DNA from: Owenia fusiformis
Taxonomy: Eukaryota; Annelida; Polychaeta; Sabellida; Oweniidae
Assembly (NCBI GenBank): GCA_903813345.2
Contig: CAIIXF020000011.1
Coordinates: forward strand, 16,787,754-16,847,753
Direction of reading: 5' to 3'
Length of the DNA stretch: 60,000 bases
The position numbers and the translations under genes were made by a program. Of the stretch, positions 23,307-35,094 are shown piece by piece. Position 1 is the first letter of the stretch, and every line of letters begins with the position of its first letter. The notes beneath the pieces were generated by a model that worked only from the letters and a program-made list of their open reading frames with translations, did not search any database and was not told the DNA's origin.

Positions 23307-23431
23307 CTATCTTAGTATTTTATTTTCCCTGTGTCTTAACAATAACTTTACACTTTGTGACGTAAATTCACACTTAAATCTAACGTTTATTTCTTTTATC
23401 TGACCTTGGTACTTTGTAACACTTATTCTAG

Positions 23432-23567
23432 AAATGGTGCAGACAGGAGTGGTTTGTTTTCCCTGGCCTCAACTGCGGTAGAGAACATTGAATTGGAACA
23501 GGAAGTAGATTTATTCCAGATTGCCAAGTCTTTGAAGTCTACAAGGCCTCAATTGCTTTCAACAAAG
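23432..23567 (+). CDS. Orphan receptor-type tyrosine phosphatase exon, copy A
   Basis: A 136-bp exon between a ttctag acceptor and an aag/gtaaca donor, entering in phase 2. It encodes NGADRSGLFSLASTAVE, then LEQEVDLFQIAKSL and STRPQLL. This matches the segment just after the active-site cysteine of PTP domains (H-C-S-x-G-x-G-R-S/T-G...V-D-V-F...R-P). The cysteine itself would be in the preceding exon. The D-R-S-G form and LEQEVD resemble second (D2, often inactive) domains of receptor phosphatases. No neighbouring PTP exons were found, so it is either part of a gene with very long introns or a stranded exon. Confidence 0.7.
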
Positions 23568-25329
23568 GTAACAATAAAGTGCAGTTATATAGCTGTTTTC
23601 TACTTTACACTGTTATACCATGACGGTTACGTCAGGGCGATTTTCAAAAATTTGCGGCTACGATATCGATGGTGTCGTAAATAATAAGGTTTCAAACGCA
23701 ATGTCGTTAGACGACTTCGTATGAATTGTATGATTTTTCATATTAGGTGGTTTCCAATGATCAATTGGAAATTGTATGATTATATGTAGGTTACATCTGC
23801 AAGTATATATTCCAAGGTTGTACTGTGTTATGCAATGTAGACCATGCCCTATATCAACAACTTCTGAAAAATGGATTGGTATTGAAATGCGTTAAAGTTA
23901 AAAAACACATATCCCATATTATTTTCTCATCGGGAAAACTCGTACTATATTATTGTTTTCAGCATAATTTTGGTTGTCGAAAAGTGACATCTTCAAAACT
24001 AGACTTTTAATACCCTTCTACTTTTGAAGAAGTTTTATACCCCTTTTTGAATAATCTTTTCATGCAACAAAAATCAGAAAAAGGAGATCCTCTTTTGAGT
24101 ACTAAATAGGTTCATCATTAGGAAAAAAATTTACATGGGGTCCCTATTCATAATTTTTCGAATTGTTTGGTTGATATTTTAATCATCATGGGTACTTTTC
24201 TTAAAGAAAACATATTATTTTTATTAAAAAAAACACTGTACGAGGGGTGATCTTACAGTCTTGGACGCCCTGCTCTAATTTTGTTGTTTTTTAATAAAAT
24301 TACTTTAAACTTTCCAATAATGAAGACCAACGACATAACTACATTTGTATTAATTTCATGGTGAAATGATATTTTTAATACAGTTTTCTAGAAAGTTTTA
24401 TTTTTAATACAGGGACCGTGGAAGCCGGAACGGTAGAATGACACGTGGCATGTGACAAAGTCATCCAGTCGTGACCTAAATATAAAGATGGTGAGACCTG
24501 GCATTCTGAGCTCATAGACATGTTTTTCGGCCATGCTTTATGGCCTTTTATAGTTGTATGGCCTTTTCCCCATTTTTCAAATAGAAGATTGTTAATCATC
24601 AAATATTTCACTTTACAATGCAAAACACATTATTTTTAACACCATTGTGAAGATTGAACGATGGTTATATACTATTTCAATCGTAAAATGTATTATCTAA
24701 AGTGTCAACAATGGTATTTGCAAACATAAAAATGGAGTGGTCACGAAATGCATCTTTAAGACTTAAAAAATGATGCATTCGGTATTTATAGTCAAAATAA
24801 GTAAACGTGATCATTACGTTATCATTTGTCATCGCTAAAATACCACAACATTACAAAGCATTGCACATTATCGCAGTATCAGTCCCGGGAATCAATGTAC
24901 TATTCGCCTCCCCTTGAGTTTAAATTTCTAGCTTCAGTGATTTTATTAAACTTGTTAATATCAATGTTATATAATAAAAAATAGGATTGGACATATTTTA
25001 ACTGTACATTCCACGCGTTTATTTACATGGCGTTTTAACTTGGCACGGCTTCATTCAATTGATCCGAAACCCCATGTTGATTTTGGATTTGATTTTGAGA
25101 TGAAACAGCGGGTAAGTTATTTTATACATGAATAATAACTTCTATGTGGCGTGGCGATACTTTGGATACCGATCGCAAATACTATCAAACTTAATTAGCA
25201 TTGTATGATATTGGATAGATTACATGAGTAGTTGGTAAGTGATTCTTTAGTTCATTTAAGTTCAGTTTGTTTTAAGTCAATCAGTAGAAACAGTTGGGAA
25301 GGAAGGTTTGCATCCTCCATTTGAGACGA
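23568..25329. other. Right part of unit A; no further gene seen
   Basis: AT-rich. A minus-strand 82-codon frame (24375-24623) is kept in copy B (32658-32894), but it has no domain and the C-terminus changes, so I do not call it. Confidence 0.45.
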
Positions 25330-25342
25330 CATTTGAGAACCA
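25330..25342. other. Filler sequence at the tandem-duplication join
   Basis: 13 bases (catttgagaacca) lie between the end of unit A and the start of unit B. catttgaga repeats the immediately preceding ccatttgaga, and gaacca is the reverse complement of the following tggttc. Neither outer breakpoint has these bases. Confidence 0.8.
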
Positions 25343-26447
25343 TTGGTTCTGATGAAGTTTTTCTTCACTAGTTAGGTATTTGACAAGCCTTCCTTTCAAA
25401 ATTGACGTGAAAAGTCACGACCCAATTTGATCGAAAATGGGATTTCATATGATACATTAAAAGTTAAAAAATTGAAATATTTTATATTTTATAATATTTT
25501 AAAAAACTGAATTCATCAACGGATGACAACAATTTAATGCCACAGATAGCAAAGTTAGAAAATGAAATTAGCTCTATTAATAAACTTGATTATGATATAA
25601 GCCACAAAGAGATATATGAAAATTGAAACTCTATGAAGAAGGGTAAAAGTAGAGGGCCTGATTTATTGCTAAATGAGATGCTAAAATATGGTAAATATTA
25701 CATGGTACCATGTATTATGAAAATACTGAATTCATGTTTGAACAATTGTTATTTTCCAAAGATATTGAGTAAAGGTATCATTGTTCCAATTCATAAAAAA
25801 AGAAAGTAAAAAAGATCCAATCGCCACAATATAGCCTCTTCGATATCGTCAATGACAACGGAATCTGAATTTGAGTTTAGAAAGACAACGGCATATGGTA
25901 ATTACAGTGTCCGTTGTCCCGTATCTCATTTTGATCGGTTAAATTAAATACTTTATTTCGATGGTAGAACATTATTAACTGTACTATGAGTATTAAGACA
26001 CTTTGATTGATTGTTGTTCCAAAGGAATTTAGTCTAGGTGCTCTATTAAACATACAGTTCATGAAAATCTAATTGAAGCGACGGTTATGTCCGCCATTTG
26101 TGACAACGGTGTCTGACTTTACCGTAGTCAGGCTAATCCGGGGTGAGACAGTCGATTTGGTTAAAAAAACAAATCATAAGCTCCATGAACGTAAAAGTCC
26201 CTTGCATTGTGTATTTGTCTGTGTAAAACATACACTTAGGTCATTCGTTTACTCCCCTGTCATATACGTACTTGGTAACTCGATCAGTTTACTCAACCCC
26301 TGGTCAAAATGGTTATAAACAACATAAGTCTGTCAGGAGTATAATAAAAATCTTGTGTGAACTCGTGTCATTTTATTTATATGTTATTAATTACAAGTTA
26401 TCCAATAGATAGTCACTATTTAGCTGATTTCGACAAAAATATGCACG

Positions 26448-26456
26448 TATATAAAG
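26448..26456 (+). promoter_or_regulatory. TATA-like box upstream of GPCR copy B
   Basis: tatataaag, same position relative to the start codon as in copy A. Confidence 0.35.
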
Positions 26457-26496
26457 GGTATTTGTATTAATATCTCGAATAATACGGTTTTGAAAG

Positions 26497-27570
26497 ATGG
26501 ATAATGTTTCTCAAGATGAGATGCCACGAAATACAACTATGGTAGATTTACAAGAACGGTTTACTGTTAATACATATATTACATCAGAAGAGCAAATAGG
26601 ATACAATGTGGTTTGCGGCACTGGCGTTTTGGGAAATTTTCTCGTTGCGTTTGTGTTTTTAAAATCTGAGAAACTCCGACATAAGATAAACAATATGCTC
26701 ATAATTCATCAAAGCATTATAGATATGCTTGCGGCAATGTTCATTTTTCTGAATAAAACGTTTATCAGCATGGACTGGATTACTGGACCTGGACCGCTTG
26801 CAACCTTTGTATGTAGAGTATGGTTGTCAGAATATTTCACATGGGCAACGATGAATGTTTCAACATGGAACCTTGTCACATTAACGGTTGAGCGATACAT
26901 TGCTATAATTTACCCATTGACTTATAAAACAGTTGTCACAAAGAAACGAATACGGATCGTCATGTCAATGGTGTGGATATTGCCCTTCATAAACGAGACA
27001 TATGATATAGGATCAACAGTCCTGAGGGGACATGAATGCTTGCTATGGTTACGATGGATAAACGTAAATTTCCATATGGGTTTTGGTGTCTATGTATATA
27101 CCATAAAATATCTCATTCCAATTTGCGTACTTATATTTTGCTATGGCAGAATTCTTGTAAAACTTAGTAAAGAAACAAACTCCGGGCTAGGATCGGAAGA
27201 GAGAAATTTACAAATGGTTAAATCAAGGAATGCTGTTATACGTACCCTCATTATAGTAGCTGTTGCATTCTTTACATGCTATACAGGTCAAACGACTTAT
27301 GTTCTATTAAAACGTCTGCGAATAATAAAAGATCATTACACCGGATCCCTATATCAACTTTCGGTCTACATGATGTTTTTCAATTGTAGCATCAATCCTA
27401 TTATTTATTCGTTCAGTCACTTTGGGTTTCGCAACGCTGTGAAGGAGATGTTTAACGACTGCAAATGCAAAGGTGCTACATCAACACAAAATAGTATCAC
27501 GGATGGCCATGGTAGCATGGAAAATGCAACCAATGTCACGTTGGGAACAGCTGTTTCGAATGAAACATAA
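26497..27570 (+). CDS. Rhodopsin-like G-protein-coupled receptor, copy B
   Basis: 357 residues, intact, six amino-acid differences from copy A: T5S, E6Q, T269V, V292M, L293M and S348T. All class A landmarks are kept (ERY, NPIIY, paired cysteines), as is the unusual C-Y-T-G in TM6. Both N-terminal sequons survive (N-V-T becomes N-V-S). Three of the six changes sit at the outer ends of TM6 and TM7, where ligands usually bind. Both copies have equal upstream DNA for more than 800 bp, so they probably started with the same regulation. Confidence 0.93.
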   Translation: MDNVSQDEMPRNTTMVDLQERFTVNTYITSEEQIGYNVVCGTGVLGNFLVAFVFLKSEKLRHKINNMLIIHQSIIDMLAAMFIFLNKTFISMDWITGPGPLATFVCRVWLSEYFTWATMNVSTWNLVTLTVERYIAIIYPLTYKTVVTKKRIRIVMSMVWILPFINETYDIGSTVLRGHECLLWLRWINVNFHMGFGVYVYTIKYLIPICVLIFCYGRILVKLSKETNSGLGSEERNLQMVKSRNAVIRTLIIVAVAFFTCYTGQTTYVLLKRLRIIKDHYTGSLYQLSVYMMFFNCSINPIIYSFSHFGFRNAVKEMFNDCKCKGATSTQNSITDGHGSMENATNVTLGTAVSNET

Positions 27571-27980
27571 AGGACAGGTGGCGGTAAACCCCTCTTTTAG
27601 CCCCCCTACAAAACAAGTATATATTGACATGGAATTGAAGAGGAAGTATGACTTATTACTTAAAATGTGATTTCTGAGAATTTAGACATTTGACCTTGAC
27701 ATTAGGGTGGTTTAAAGGTCAACTTTGAAAGATGCTATTTTTGTCAAAATTTTGCCGTTTTCTAATACAAGAAATGAAAGCAATTGGCTTAATTTTGATT
27801 TCCACTGATAACAAGACATGTGAATGGAAATAAAAATATTTTTGATAAATTCTCACGGGCAATTACATGAAAATCTTGAGAATAAATGGGGATTTCGGGG
27901 GAACAAATTTTCCTGTTTCAAAAATGAATGTTCTTGTTGCCTTTTGAGACTCTAGCAGTATCCTAATATAAGCATGTTTT

Positions 27981-28061
27981 AAGAGTTCGTATGTGATTAT
28001 TATTTTAAATGCCCATGACATGGGCATTTCCAATGTAGATGCCCATTGGCATCTACATTGG
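27981..28061. repeat. 81-bp double-hairpin insertion, only in copy B
   Basis: Compared with copy A (near 19791), 81 bases are added. They hold a 10-bp-stem hairpin (28008-28028, aatgcccatg / catgggcatt, 1-nt loop) and a 14-bp-stem hairpin (28030-28061, ccaatgtagatgcc / ggcatctacattgg, loop catt). The second hairpin ends exactly at the insertion boundary. Confidence 0.85.
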
Positions 28062-29299
28062 AATTTGAAATTAAATGTCTGTATGGAGACTTAGTTTTAA
28101 AGTTATTTGCCAATTTACAGTTCCTATATTTGAATTTCAATATATATCATAAAATATAATGCAGCATCATGTATGAATGGCATGGCACTCAAAGATTGCC
28201 TAAAATAATTTCTTCTTATTCCCTGTTTAGAAAAACACTTAGGGCAATCAATTTTTTAAAAATTAATGTCACTAAATTCTATGTTTTCAAAAACAAAATG
28301 TCCCCATGTACTCTGTACATGTACTTGTAATGTATATAGATGACAGGGAATTGTGATCATGAATTATATTGTATTGAAATGAGTTCCAAGATTGATTAAA
28401 AACTACATGTATATAAGCTTTAGTATTGTCTTCATTAACAAGGTCATCTGAATCAAGAGGTGTTACTTGCTTTTCCACTATGTGTTATTGCATTTTCACT
28501 ATTAAATAATATATAAAACCCTTTAAATAAATAAAGGTTTTGTAGTTTTTAATATAAGGCCCTTCATCAGAATGCCAACATATAATTAATTTTTAATGGC
28601 CTAATCTGTACATGCAGTTATGTAGTGTACATGTTTGCCCAGGTTAGCAGCCATATTGAAAACATAAACCAGTCAGCCTAATTTTCATCACAAAAGTTGA
28701 GTTTTAGTGGTGAGCCCAAACTCCCACAACAATGGTATTTGCAGAGAAGCTACTTTACAGTCTCTGCATTATACAGTTCAATATCTTTTTTGTGGGAGAA
28801 TGGGCTGATGGTTAGGTTTTCAACGAAAGGAAATGAGCACCATGCTAAAACTTGATAACAAAGTGAACAAAAAATGACAATGTTTTCCAGATTTGCATTG
28901 GTAAACTTCATACATAGCTTGATTTTTTAATGTTGTACTCCAAATGCTCGTATGCCATATGTTCCATATAATAAAAAATTCTATGTATTGATAAGTTTTT
29001 ATATTATTTTGATGGTAAACATAGTGTGTACCCACATTCAGACAGTCTTGTGATAGGGGTTCTTACTGCCAATTTTTCAAAGAAACTGAAAACTAATGCC
29101 ACTTTTTGAAATTGCACACCTCAAGAAAAAAGGTTTATCTCCAACTTGCAATCGGTTTTGAAAGTAAATGGAAGAATGAGATTTTTGGAAAAAGTCTAAG
29201 TTGACCAATAGTCTGTTAAATGGACCTGTTCTTTCAGAAATAAAATCAGTTTCAAAACTGTTAATGCAAGAAATTCAATATAATGGACAATAGTCTTTA

Positions 29300-30751
29300 T
29301 TTTTATGTCACCACCAAAAGTGGTGACATATTGTTATGGTCTCCGTTTTTTTGCGACGGCGGTTGGCGTCCGGCGTCTGTAACAATTTCTTACAACTTCC
29401 TATAACTTAACAAATACTGGCTAGATTGACTTCAATTTTTTTCTAAATCATCTACATGTTCTCAGAAGTTCAAATCTGACTTAAGATTTGACATTTGACC
29501 TTCAATGACCTTCTCAAGGTCAAAAAGGTCTTTTTTCAACTTGCTTCACATTGACTAAACTTTTTTTCAAAATCATCTACATGTTCTCAGAAATTCAAAT
29601 CTGACTTTAGATTTGACTTTAGATTTGACATTTGACCTTCAAATCTGACTTTAGATTTGACATTTGACCTTCAATGACCTTCTCAAGGTAAAAAAAAGGT
29701 CAAAAAGGTCTGTTTTCAACTTGCTTCAAATTGACTAAAAAAAATTTTCAAAATCATCCACGTGTTCTCAGAAATTCAAATCTGACTTTAGATTTGACAT
29801 TTGACCTTCAATGACCTTCTCAAAGTCAAAAAAGGTCAAAAAGGTCTGTTTTCAACTTGCTTCAAATTGACTAAAAAAAAATTTCAAAATCATCTACGTG
29901 TTCTCAGAAATTCAAATCTGACTTTAGATTTGACTTAAGATTTGACATTTGACCTTCAATGACCTTCTCAAAGTCAAAAAAGGTCAAAAAGGTCTTTTTT
30001 CAACTTGCTTCAAATTGACTAAATTTTTTTTCAAAATCATCTACATGTTCTCAGAAATTCAAATCTGACTTTAGATTTGACATTTGACATTCAATGACCT
30101 TCTCAATGTAAAAAAAGGTCAAAAAGGTATTTTTTCATCTTGCTTCAAATTGACTAAAATTTTTTTTCAAAATCATCTACATGTTCTCAGAAATTCAAAT
30201 ATGACTTTAGATTTGACATTTGACCTTTAATGACCTTCTCAAGGTCAAAAAAGGTCAAAAAGGTCTGTTTTCAACTTGCTTCAAATTGACCAAATTTTTT
30301 TTTCAAAATCATCTACATCTTTTCAGAAGATCAAATTTGACTTTACAAGTTCTCAGAAGTTCAAATCTGACTTTAGATTTGACCTTTGATCTTCAATGAC
30401 CTTCTCAAGGTCAAAAAAGGTCTTTTTTCAACTTGCTTCAAATTGACTAATTTTTTTTCAAAATCATCTATATGTTCTCAGAAGTTCAAATCTGACTTTA
30501 GATTTGACATTTGACCTTCAATGACCTTTTCAAGGTCAAAAAGGTATTTTTTCAACTTGCTTCAAATTCACTTAATTTTTTTTTCAAAATCATCTACATG
30601 TTCTCAGAAGTTCAAATCTGACTTTACATTTCATATTTGACCTTCAATGACCTTCTCAATGTCAAAAAAAGTCAAAGAGGTATTTTTTCAACTTGCTTTA
30701 AATTGACCAAATTGTTTTAGGTGGTGACATTTTGTCATGTTAATGCCTTGT
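29300..30751 (+). mobile_element. Satellite-cored transposon, copy in unit B
   Basis: Same insertion as 21031-22480, carried along by the segmental duplication; differences are point changes and run-length changes inside the array units. Confidence 0.85.
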
Positions 30752-31281
30752 TTCATTTACTATTGTCCTGATATGTGATGTTCAATTTAGCATATATGCA
30801 CTGAAGTGTACAAGTAAATGTGTATTTGTAATTTAAAAGGATAAAGTCATGTTCTGTGACAAGTGTTTTCGCTATGTTGATTCAAAAGATTAAGTCACAG
30901 GTTGTGGTCAAAGGAGCATGTTATTTAATTCAATTAAAAAAAACTAAGAAAACTTCACAAATAAGTATTTACTCGTATGTTTCGTTATACCAAAAAATCA
31001 TGCAAGAAAGAGAGAGAGTGCACAGGTATGAGTAGAAACCCTTGCAATAACCAATCATCAAGTATGTGAATAAAGTGTTAATTAATTCTCGAGGTCAATC
31101 AATTAACAACTCCAAGCAGTTGGAGAAAGGCAAACAAACATGTTGGACGAAACGTTAAAATATGAAACAAAAAATTCACATTATTGATTGTTGCGCACAA
31201 TTTATCAAGTGGTGAGTGGAGTTTTCAGCATCGTCTCCTTTAATAAGAATCCGGAGTTTTTCGTGAAAAACCGGGACTATC

Positions 31282-31574
31282 CAGTGGCAGATCCAGGAAC
31301 CAAAAAGGGGGGGGGGCCCAAATTTCCGGTCACAGAAAAAAATGTTGGACCCCTAAAACAGAAAATGTGGGCCCAAATTTTGGAATTTTGAGGCCCTTTT
31401 TCTTCAAAATTTGGCCTGAAATCAAAAAATAAGGCCTTACGAGGCCTAGTAATGACCAAAAGGCCTACTTTTTGGGGCCATAAGGCCTTTTTCGGCCCAA
31501 CATTTTTTTGGGGCCCAATTTTTTTTGCTGGGCCCAACTTAGGGGGGGGCATGCCCCCCCCGGATCCGCGACTG
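31282..31574. mobile_element. Short TIR element, copy in unit B
   Basis: Counterpart of 23011-23306 with the same CTATC flanks (31277-31281 and 31575-31579). G and C runs differ in length from copy A. Confidence 0.75.
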
Positions 31575-31699
31575 CTATCTTAGTATTTTATTTTCCCTGT
31601 GTCTTAACAATAACTTTACACTTTGTGACGTAAATTCACACTTAAATCTAACGTTTATTTCTTTTATCTGACCTTGGTACTTTGTAACACTTATTCTAG

Positions 31700-31835
31700 A
31701 AATGGTGCAGACAGGAGTGGTTTGTTTTCCCTGGCCTCAACTGCGGTAGAGAACATTGAATTGGAACAGGAAGTAGATTTATTCCAGATTGCCAAGTCTT
31801 TGAAGTCTACAAGGCCTCAATTGCTTTCAACAAAG
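31700..31835 (+). CDS. Orphan receptor-type tyrosine phosphatase exon, copy B
   Basis: The 136-bp exon, its acceptor and its donor are identical to copy A across the coding part. The flanks have begun to differ (for example near 31926). Same interpretation: D2-type PTP segment without visible partner exons. Confidence 0.7.
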
Positions 31836-33643
31836 GTAACAATAAAGTGCAGTTATATAGCTGTTTTCTACTTTACACTGTTATACCATGACGGTTACGT
31901 CAGGGCGATTTTCAAAAATTTGCGGCAACGATAACGATGGTGTCGTAAATAATAAGGTTTCAAACGCAATGTCGTTAGACGACTTCGTATGAATTGTATG
32001 ATTTTTCATATTAGGTGGTTTCCAATGATCAATTGGAAATTGTATGATTATATGTAGGTTACATCTGCAAGTATATATTCCAAGGTTGTACTGTGTTATG
32101 CAATGTAGACCATGCCCTATATCAACAACTTCTGAAAAATGGATTGGTATTGAAATGCGTTAAAGTTAAAAAACCACATATCCCATATTATTTTCTCATC
32201 GGGAAAACTCGTACTATATTATTGTTTTCAGCATAATTTTGGTTGTCGAAAAGTGACATCTTCAAAACTAGACTTTTAATACCCTTCTACTTTTGAAGAA
32301 GTTTTATACCCCTTTTTGAATAATCTTTTCATGCAACAAAAATCAGAAAAAGGAGATCCTCTTTTGAGTACTAAATAGGTTCATCATTAGGAAAAAAAAT
32401 TTACATGGGGTCCCTATTCATAATTTTTCGAATTGTTTGGTTGATATTTTAATCATCATGGGTACTTTACTTAAAGAAAACATATTATTTTTATTAAAAA
32501 AAACACTGTACGAGGGGTGATCTTACAGTCTTGGACGCCCTGCTCTAATTTTGTTGTTTTTTAATAAAATTACTTTAAACTTTCCAATAATGAAGACCAA
32601 CGACATAACTACATTTGTATTAATTTCATGGTGAAATGATATTTTTAATACAGTTTTCTAGAAAGTTTTTATTTTTAATACAGGGACCGTGGAAGCCGGA
32701 ACGGTAGAATGACACGTGGCATGTGACAAAGTCATCCAGTCGTGACCTAAATATAAAGATGGTGAGACCTGGCATTCTGAGCTCATAGACATGTTTTTCG
32801 GCCATGCTTTATGGCCTTTTATAGTTGTATGGCCTTTTCCCCATTTTTCAAATAGAAGATTGTTAATCATCAAATATTTCACTTTACAGTGCAAAACACA
32901 TTATTTTTAACACCATGGTGAAGATTGAACAATGGTTATATACTATTTCAATCGTAAAATGTATTATCTAAAGTGTCAACAATGGCATTTGCAAACATAG
33001 AGATGGAGTGGTCACGAAGTGCATACTTCTTTAAGACTGTACATTCATCTATTGAAGGGGTTCCTGATATGTAGTAAAAATGATGCATTCGGTATTTATA
33101 GTCAAAATAAGTAAACGTGAATCTTGTCACGCCTTATCATTTGTCATCGATAAAATACCACAACATTACAAAGCATTGCACATTATCGCAGTATCAGTCC
33201 CGGGGATCAATGTACTATTCGCCTCCTCTTGAGTTTAAATTTCTAGCTTCAGTGACTTTATTAAACTTGTTAATATCAATGTTATATAATAAAAAATAGG
33301 ATTGGACATATTTTAACTGTACATTCCCCGAGTTTATTTACATGGCGTTTTAACTTGGCACGGCTTCGTACAATTGATCCAAAACCCCGTGTTGATTTTG
33401 GACTTGATTTTGAGATGAAACAGCGGGGTAAATTATTTTATACATGAATAATAACTTCTATGTGGCGTGGCGATACTTTGGATACCGATCGCAAATACTA
33501 TCAAACTTAATTAGCATTGTATGATATTGGATAGATTACATGATTAGTTGGTAAGTGATTCTTTAGTTCATTAGTTCAGTTTGTTTTAAGTCAATCAGTA
33601 GAAACAGTTGGGAAGGAAGGTTTGCATCCTCCATTTGAGACGA

Positions 33644-34118
33644 TAAAAACCTGTGTTATATATTTTTTAGTGCAGGCGGTTAGGAGAGTTGGATTTAGAA
33701 TCACTAATTTCTGATAGTCGCCTAACAACATTGCTTTCAACAATGTTTTACTGAAATCGAAATCATATATTTCGTAGTTCAAGACTTACATGTACACTAC
33801 ATTTTACTTGTATTTTCCCAAAATATAAGCTTTAATCCTGCACATTGCAGCGGTTGCATAATTTTCTTTGAATACTGCTGTAAATATTGACCTGTTTAAA
33901 GCTAATCCAGTATTGCGTTTGAGGACTTGCAGAATGTTTAGAAGATTTGCGGCTGAACAAATACCGATCAACTGGTACTCTAATAGTGTAACTAACTTAA
34001 AAGTAAAACGTTAAAACCTGAAAACAGATTATAGTTCATGGGATTTTCCTTTGATTGTTTTTCCTTATTTTTTCATTTTAACATTAATTTACGAATATTT
34101 GATCCGTGATCTGAGCGT
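33644..34118. other. No gene seen
   Basis: AT-rich DNA right of the duplication; nothing supported. Confidence 0.4.
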
Positions 34119-34474
34119 TAAAGTCCATTTCACTGTTTTATTGACTAATACATGTACGTTATCAAAAGACATTGTACAATAAAATATGGGAAAAATATTC
34201 ATATTTCACAAATGACATTTGTATATTTAAGATTATTTAGTTATGTCCGTGGCCTCTTGTAACTTAAGGAGTTCATCTTTTAGAACGGAGAAGCATCATG
34301 TCAAAATTTAAAAGGCAACACGTTGTATTAGCCAAAACACACACAATCCAAAATATACAAATGTCATTCATGGAATGTGAATATATTTTTCCATATATTA
34401 TTACACAATGGTCTTTTGATTCCTTATTTTTTTTTAGATTTTACCGAGTCAATAAAACAGTGAAATGGACTTTA
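34119..34474. mobile_element. Foldback element, ~125-bp arms
   Basis: Left arm 34119-34240 and right arm 34340-34474 are imperfect reverse complements sharing aaagtccatttcactgtttt attgact at the ends and aatgacatttgtatatt inside. Noncoding. It lies about 0.5 kb upstream of the first exon of the multi-TM gene. Confidence 0.75.
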
Positions 34475-35094
34475 GGATGGATTAATTTAATATTGTCCTG
34501 ATTGGTTCAAAAGGACTGACCGGGTGATTTGATACTAAGCCTGTTTAATGTTTATAAGCTACAATATACATAATAATGTGCAATGTATGTGATGCGCCAA
34601 AACCTCCACCATATCGCTATTAAGTCAATCAGATTAATCAAGAAGCCCCTTGGCGCTTTTCACCGGCCTCCAAAGTTGAACATTCGAAACCAGGAGCAAA
34701 CTTCGAGACCCCGTGTTGACACGCCAAGTTGTGCTATAAAATGAATTGAGTCCTTGACAAAACATGTGTGTTATGTTCATGTTTACGAGAGTCAACTATT
34801 AAGTCGTATTGCATGCAATTGAGGAGTTAATTGGATTCTCTACACGGGACATGGACTTTTGATTATACCAAATTATTATTTAGTGTGCATGAAACCTTGA
34901 CGCCTGTCTTATCTGACTCAAAACAGGTTCAAGTTCATAATGGTACACCACGTACACCGTTGTGTTTATTTTCAGGTTAGCTGCGTTTGTGAACTCTACG
35001 GACTTGTGACCCGAGTGGGTTGAATAAGGTATTGTGTGGGACGTTAGATTGCGACGCTGTGGTTGTGACGTTGGGTTGTGCCAGTTGCCTCAGA

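Larger units (their letters stand above)
17159..25329. repeat. Tandem segmental duplication, copy A (8171 bp)
   Basis: Copy A runs from ttggttctgatgaag at 17159 to ctccatttgagacga at 25329 and is repeated at 25343-33643 with only scattered substitutions and small indels. Contents in order: inverted LINE piece, GPCR gene, satellite-cored transposon, short TIR element, phosphatase exon. Outside these limits the two copies share nothing. Confidence 0.95.
25343..33643. repeat. Tandem segmental duplication, copy B (8301 bp)
   Basis: Same content and order as copy A. Differences include an 81-bp hairpin insertion (27981-28061), changed sequence near 33020-33130 and several homopolymer length changes. 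The LINE junction appears again at 25343-25850. Confidence 0.95.

Noticed and set aside
22969-23365. Open frames on both strands rich in GP, KK and PPP
   Set aside because: They lie in the short TIR element with poly-G/poly-C runs and ggccc repeats; same in copy B (31188-31552).
24236-24260. tacgaggggtgatc as a mariner-type end
   Set aside because: No matching inverted end was found at a sensible distance in unit A or B.
26073-26318. Plus-strand 81-codon frame upstream of GPCR B
   Set aside because: It is broken in copy A by small differences and has no domain; it lies in the promoter region.
35020-35094. Longer N-terminus for the multi-TM gene starting at 35020
   Set aside because: The codon there is TTG, not ATG. 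The first in-frame ATG is 35095, just before the first membrane segment.
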